Origin: Pseudomonadota bacterium
Lineage (GTDB): Bacteria > Desulfobacterota > BSN033 > G020346125
Reading direction: 5' to 3'
Assembly: GCA_030673585.1 (NCBI GenBank)
Contig: DAOVIU010000027.1
Coordinates: 1-9,083, forward strand
DNA: 9,083 nt
A program made the translations under genes and the position numbers. The notes beneath the pieces are model-generated. The model saw only the letters and a program-made list of their open reading frames with translations, ran no database searches and was not told the origin of the DNA. This document shows positions 6,623 to 9,083 of the stretch, piece after piece; position 1 is the first letter of the stretch; the number at the start of each line of letters is the position of its first letter.

Positions 6623-7723
6623 GTGTATCGGGGAAGATCTTTCGAAAGGATTATCTACGGAAAAAATGGACGCTCACGCCAAAGGGCGTATTTTTTTCCC
6701 CTCCATCTGATCTCCTCCATCTACGGATTGGGGGTTCGCGCTCGCCTCTTTCTCTACGGAGTCGGCTTCCTTCGGGGGAGCCGGCTACCCTGCAAGGTGA
6801 TCAGCGTGGGCAATATTACCCTGGGTGGGACTGGGAAAACCCCCACCGTGGAATACATCGCCAAACTGCTCAAGGAAGAGGGCATGGATGTGGTCCTCTT
6901 GAGCAGGGGATATGGCGGAAGGATGGAGCGGAAGCTCGGGGTGGTCAGCGATGGCGATCGGCTCCTGCTCCCACTCAAGGAAGCCGGCGATGAACCCTAC
7001 ATGCTTGCTCAACGGCTCAATGGCATCCCCATTATCGTCGGTCGTCGGCGCGATCTCTCGGGCCGATATGCCTCTGCCCATTTTCACCCCCATGTGGCCA
7101 TCTTGGACGATGGATTTCAACACCTGGGGGTCAAAAGGGATATAGATATCCTCCTGGTGGATTCCCAGGCCGGCTTCGGGAATGGCCAACTCTTTCCCAG
7201 GGGTCCATTGAGGGAGCCCCTGGCCCAATTAAGCCGCGCCGGCCTCTTTATCATGACCAAAGTAGAAAACCTTGATACCCGTGGGGAACTGGAGGAGAGG
7301 ATAAAATCCCACAAGAGGGATGCCGTCATCTTCCGCAGCACCTATAACCCCGATTACCTCACCGACCTGAATCTGGGCAAACGATTGTCCGTAGAGTATA
7401 TAAAAGGAAGGCGAATCGTGGCCCTTTCCGGGATCGCGAATCCTGCCTATTTCCGGCACCTCTTGGAACTGGTTGGCGCAAGGGTTGAGGAAGAGATCAT
7501 CTTCCCTGACCACCATGTTTATTCGAAACGAGATATCCCCATCATTCAAACGGCTATGGGCAAGGCGGAATGCGTCGTGACAACGGAGAAGGACGCGACC
7601 AAACTGAACGGAGTGCTGATGAAGGATTTTCCCATTATGAGCCTGGCCATCAGCCTCAGAATCATGGAAGGGGATCATTTCAAACGAACTCTCCTCGATC
7701 TGCTCGAGGCACGATCAAATTGA
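6623..7723 (+). CDS. lpxK: Tetraacyldisaccharide 4'-kinase LpxK (GTG start)
   Basis: LpxK is an inner-membrane P-loop kinase that phosphorylates the 4'-position of the tetraacyl disaccharide 1-phosphate, giving lipid IVA. From GTG 6623 the protein has 366 residues, slightly longer than E. coli LpxK (328). The N-terminal amphipathic stretch SSIYGLGVRARLFLYGVGFL (31-50) leads to VISVGNITLGGTGKTP (59-74), which contains the Walker A loop. SRGYGG (94-99), GDEPYML (122-128), the Walker-B-like DDGFQH (162-167), GNGQLFPRGPLRE (186-198), SGIANP, FPDHHVYS and TTEKDATKL follow, all typical of the family. The in-frame ATG 6389 lies deep within waaA and is an unlikely start. It is the last lipid A gene visible in the operon; a structured spacer follows. 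Confidence 0.96.
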   Translation: MYRGRSFERIIYGKNGRSRQRAYFFPLHLISSIYGLGVRARLFLYGVGFLRGSRLPCKVISVGNITLGGTGKTPTVEYIAKLLKEEGMDVVLLSRGYGGRMERKLGVVSDGDRLLLPLKEAGDEPYMLAQRLNGIPIIVGRRRDLSGRYASAHFHPHVAILDDGFQHLGVKRDIDILLVDSQAGFGNGQLFPRGPLREPLAQLSRAGLFIMTKVENLDTRGELEERIKSHKRDAVIFRSTYNPDYLTDLNLGKRLSVEYIKGRRIVALSGIANPAYFRHLLELVGARVEEEIIFPDHHVYSKRDIPIIQTAMGKAECVVTTEKDATKLNGVLMKDFPIMSLAISLRIMEGDHFKRTLLDLLEARSN

Positions 7724-7730
7724 TTTTTAT

Positions 7731-7953
7731 GGGTGTCCGGTAAAGTCGCTCTTCACCGATCCTCTCTTCAAGTTCTTCAGTGCTGCGGTTATGCGGTGCA
7801 TATTTCAATCCTGCTACGGCGTAATTCGCGATCAACTTCTTTCCGTGGACTCTTGGATATCTCCGCTAGGGGTATTGACAATTATGAAAAATTCCACTAA
7901 TTAATTTACGGATACTGCGATGGGTTTTAGACGAGGGTGTCCATCGGACACCC
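7731..7953. repeat. 223-bp segment with 9-bp terminal inverted repeats, possible MITE or IS remnant
   Basis: The segment begins with GGGTGTCCG (7731-7739), seven bases after the lpxK stop, and ends with the exact complement CGGACACCC (7945-7953). An extra direct GGGTGTCC copy lies at 7935-7942, forming the hairpin near the right end. Size, terminal inverted repeats and lack of coding content would fit a miniature inverted-repeat element or a decayed insertion sequence. I see no clear target-site duplication, and 9-bp repeats can arise by chance in a spacer, so this is tentative. Confidence 0.25.
7875..7903 (+). promoter_or_regulatory. Sigma-70-like promoter candidate for asd
   Basis: A perfect -35 consensus TTGACA (7875-7880) stands in an AT-rich stretch. 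The -10 is less clear: TAATTA (7898-7903) at 17-nt spacing is a poor match, and ACTAAT (7896-7901) matches 4 of 6 but at a short 15-nt spacing. Transcription from here would start near 7908-7912 and give a leader of about 75 nt containing the 7933-7955 hairpin, then asd. Confidence 0.4.
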
Positions 7954-7955
7954 TC
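7933..7955 (+). terminator. Perfect 10-bp hairpin upstream of asd, possible terminator or attenuator
   Basis: The arms GAGGGTGTCC (7933-7942) and GGACACCCTC (7946-7955) are perfectly complementary around a three-base loop (ATC). TTGTT follows directly (7956-7960), which is only a weak T tract. The stem is strong enough to stop or pause RNA polymerase. It could end readthrough from lpxK, attenuate transcripts from the upstream promoter candidate, or simply protect the asd mRNA 5' end. The structure is directly visible; which of these applies is not. Confidence 0.45.
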
Positions 7956-7975
7956 TTGTTGCAGACGTATTCCGT

Positions 7976-7980
7976 GGGAG
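7976..7980 (+). promoter_or_regulatory. Ribosome binding site deciding the asd start
   Basis: GGGAG abuts ATG 7981 with no spacer but lies 6 nt before ATG 7987. The second ATG is therefore the better start, giving the protein MAKDGYRV... directly before the Rossmann strand. Confidence 0.6.
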
Positions 7981-7986
7981 ATGGCA

Positions 7987-9009
7987 ATGGCAAAGGATGG
8001 TTATCGTGTCTGTGTTGTCGGTGCAACCGGGGTGGTTGGCCAGGAGATGATCAAGGTATTGGAGCAGCGCCAATTCCCCGTGAGGGATCTCAAGCTTCTC
8101 GCCTCGGAAAGGACGGCGGGAACTAAATGGGAATTCAAGGGGGAAGAGCTGAAGGTTGAGGTGCTCGGGGAGGGCTCCTTTAAAGACATGGAAATCGGTC
8201 TCTTCTCCGCTGGTGGGTCCATAAGCCAGAAGTTCGCCCCCATAGCCTCCCAGGAGGGTTGCGTCGTTATCGATAACACCAGTACCTTCAGGATGGACCC
8301 GGAAGTCCCCTTGGTCGTTCCCGAGGTCAATCCCCACGCTATAGCCGACTACACCCATAAGAGGATAATAGCAAACCCTAACTGCTCAACCATTCAGATG
8401 GTGGTAGTACTGAAGCCAATCCACGATGTAGCCAAGATAAGGAGGGTAGTTGTCTCGACCTATCAATCCGTCTCGGGAACGGGCAAGGATGCGATCCGCG
8501 AATTGGAGGAACAGACCCTGGCCATATTTAACCACAATGAGATCACATGTGACGTCTATCCCCACCAGATCGCCTTCAACTGCCTTCCTCACATCGATGT
8601 CTTCTCGGAAAATGGCTACACGAAAGAGGAGATGAAGATGGTCAACGAGACCAAGAAGATCATGGAGGACGAGTCGATAGGGATTACGGCTACCACCGTG
8701 AGGGTCCCGGTATTCTATGGCCATTCCGAATCGGTGAATATCGAGACGGTGAAAAAGATTACCCCTGATGAGGTGAGGGGAATGCTTTCCCGGGCGCCGG
8801 GAATCATGGTCGTGGATAATCCGAAGAAGAATGTGTATCCCTTGGCCACCTATGCCGCCGGTAGGGATGAAACCTTCGTGGGGAGGATCAGGGAGGATCT
8901 TTCCATCGAAAACGGAATCAATATGTGGATCGTCTCCGATAATGTCCGCAAGGGCGCAGCCCTCAACGCGGTCCAAATTGCCGAGACCCTGGTTGACGAG
9001 TACTGGTAG
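7987..9009 (+). CDS. asd: Aspartate-semialdehyde dehydrogenase
   Basis: Asd is a cytoplasmic enzyme that reduces L-aspartyl-4-phosphate to aspartate semialdehyde with NADPH, the branch point to lysine/diaminopimelate, threonine and methionine. The 340 residues fit the family. GATGVVG (12-18) is the NADP loop. DNTSTFRMD (96-104) lies where the phosphate-binding loop is expected. NPNCST (130-135) carries the nucleophile Cys133. QSVSGTG (160-166) begins with the conserved active-site glutamine, and VRVPVFYGHS holds the substrate-binding Arg239 and the catalytic His246. The C-terminal NMWIVSDNVRKGAALNAVQIAE is characteristic of the family. I chose ATG 7987 because its ribosome binding site is better spaced than that of ATG 7981, which would add two residues. 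It probably forms a new transcription unit after the lipid A operon and reads on into the next gene. Confidence 0.96.
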   Translation: MAKDGYRVCVVGATGVVGQEMIKVLEQRQFPVRDLKLLASERTAGTKWEFKGEELKVEVLGEGSFKDMEIGLFSAGGSISQKFAPIASQEGCVVIDNTSTFRMDPEVPLVVPEVNPHAIADYTHKRIIANPNCSTIQMVVVLKPIHDVAKIRRVVVSTYQSVSGTGKDAIRELEEQTLAIFNHNEITCDVYPHQIAFNCLPHIDVFSENGYTKEEMKMVNETKKIMEDESIGITATTVRVPVFYGHSESVNIETVKKITPDEVRGMLSRAPGIMVVDNPKKNVYPLATYAAGRDETFVGRIREDLSIENGINMWIVSDNVRKGAALNAVQIAETLVDEYW

Positions 9010-9026
9010 AAGAGCATGAAACCCCC

Positions 9027-9083
9027 ATGTTTGAAGCGAGGACATACCGCAATCTCGTCAAAACCGAGGACCTCACCCCTTTC
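9027..9083 (+). CDS. Probable UPF0280-family protein, first 19 codons only
   Basis: From ATG 9027 the frame is open to the window edge and reads MFEARTYRNLVKTEDLTPF. The RTYRNLV start resembles the N-terminus of UPF0280-family proteins as I recall them; these are uncharacterised and distantly related to ApbE-type flavin transferases. It begins 17 nt after asd, in line with co-transcription; AGAAGAG (9008-9014) lies 12 nt upstream and is a weak ribosome binding site. ATG 9016 opens another phase that also stays open to the edge, but its translation is unlike any family I know. With so few residues the assignment is tentative. Confidence 0.5.
   Translation, partial: MFEARTYRNLVKTEDLTPF

Larger units (their letters stand above)
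7724..7986. other. Non-coding spacer between lpxK and asd
   Basis: No convincing gene is present. The spacer is clearly more AT-rich at 7875-7910 than the flanking genes. It holds a GGGTGTCCG copy at 7731-7739 with its inverted copy at 7945-7953, a mismatched hairpin at 7738-7758, a TTGACA promoter-like box at 7875, a perfect 10-bp hairpin at 7933-7955, and the asd ribosome binding site at 7976-7980. I recognise no riboswitch or tRNA. The AUG at 7920 opens a 68-codon frame that runs into asd in another phase and looks like chance. Confidence 0.7.

Noticed and set aside
6785..7678. Two minus-strand open frames of 147 and 149 codons opposite lpxK
   Set aside because: Both are antisense to well-conserved LpxK motifs and have no recognisable product or start signals.
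7738..7758. Hairpin just after lpxK as an intrinsic terminator
   Set aside because: The arms CGGTAAAG and CTTCACCG pair with one A-C mismatch around TCGCT, but no T run follows, only a mixed CT-rich stretch, so it is too weak to call.
7724..7986. Lysine or other amino-acid riboswitch upstream of asd
   Set aside because: Such elements control asd in some bacteria, but I could not find the conserved core segments or multi-stem layout. A covariance-model search (Infernal against Rfam) would decide; a significant hit would reverse this.
7920..8126. 68-codon frame starting in the asd leader
   Set aside because: Most of it overlaps asd in another phase, its translation is low in structure and rich in Gly/Cys, and no ribosome binding site precedes it.
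8386..9045. 219-codon open frame on the minus strand opposite asd
   Set aside because: It lies opposite a clearly conserved enzyme with all catalytic motifs; its translation shows no recognisable family and is typical of antisense shadows in GC-rich genes.
1..9083. CRISPR array, tRNA, rRNA or integrated phage genes
   Set aside because: No spaced direct repeats, cloverleaf-like segments or phage/transposase coding frames were seen; nearly all of the window is ordinary conserved biosynthetic coding sequence.

Overview
The window carries the distal half of a compact lipid A / Kdo2-lipid A biosynthesis and export operon, all on the + strand, followed by an amino-acid gene and the first codons of one more gene. 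The organism is a Gram-negative (LPS-making) bacterium. The gene order lpxA - Gfo/Idh/MocA oxidoreductase - lpxB - msbA - DUF374 acyltransferase - waaA - lpxK resembles what I know from Geobacter-like and other deltaproteobacterial (Desulfobacterota) genomes. The Usg-1/Asd-type aspartate-semialdehyde dehydrogenase and the apparent UPF0280 start behind it point the same way. This placement is inference from gene order and protein style, not from a marker gene.

Layout. Positions 3-656 hold the 3' part of lpxA (about 46 residues missing upstream). 656-1630 is a sugar-nucleotide-type NAD(P) oxidoreductase, a candidate GnnA (UDP-GlcNAc 3-dehydrogenase). 1627-2781 is lpxB, 2802-4571 msbA, 4649-5323 a DUF374 (LpxJ-type) acyltransferase, 5320-6609 waaA/kdtA and 6623-7723 lpxK. 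Three junctions overlap (lpxA/oxidoreductase, oxidoreductase/lpxB, acyltransferase/waaA), two are short gaps (20 and 13 nt), and one 77-nt gap (4572-4648) holds a bulged inverted repeat and a possible tiny ORF. A 257-263 nt spacer follows lpxK, with inverted-repeat ends, a promoter-like TTGACA and a perfect 10-bp hairpin. Then come asd (7987-9009) and, 17 nt later, the first 19 codons of a probable UPF0280 protein running off the window.

How the genes work together. LpxA puts the first acyl chain on the UDP-sugar. The oxidoreductase may prepare a 3-keto sugar that an aminotransferase elsewhere would turn into a 2,3-diamino sugar. LpxB joins UDP-diacylglucosamine and lipid X into the disaccharide, LpxK phosphorylates it to lipid IVA, WaaA adds Kdo, the DUF374 enzyme probably adds a secondary acyl chain, and MsbA flips the product across the inner membrane. 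The lpxC and lpxH/lpxI steps are not in this window. Asd belongs to lysine/threonine/methionine and diaminopimelate synthesis and looks like a separate transcription unit.

I see no unknown defence, mobile or regulatory system. The points most worth a second look are the oxidoreductase lodged between lpxA and lpxB without an aminotransferase beside it, the LpxJ-type acyltransferase in place of LpxL/LpxM, and the structured spacers at 4572-4648 and 7724-7986.
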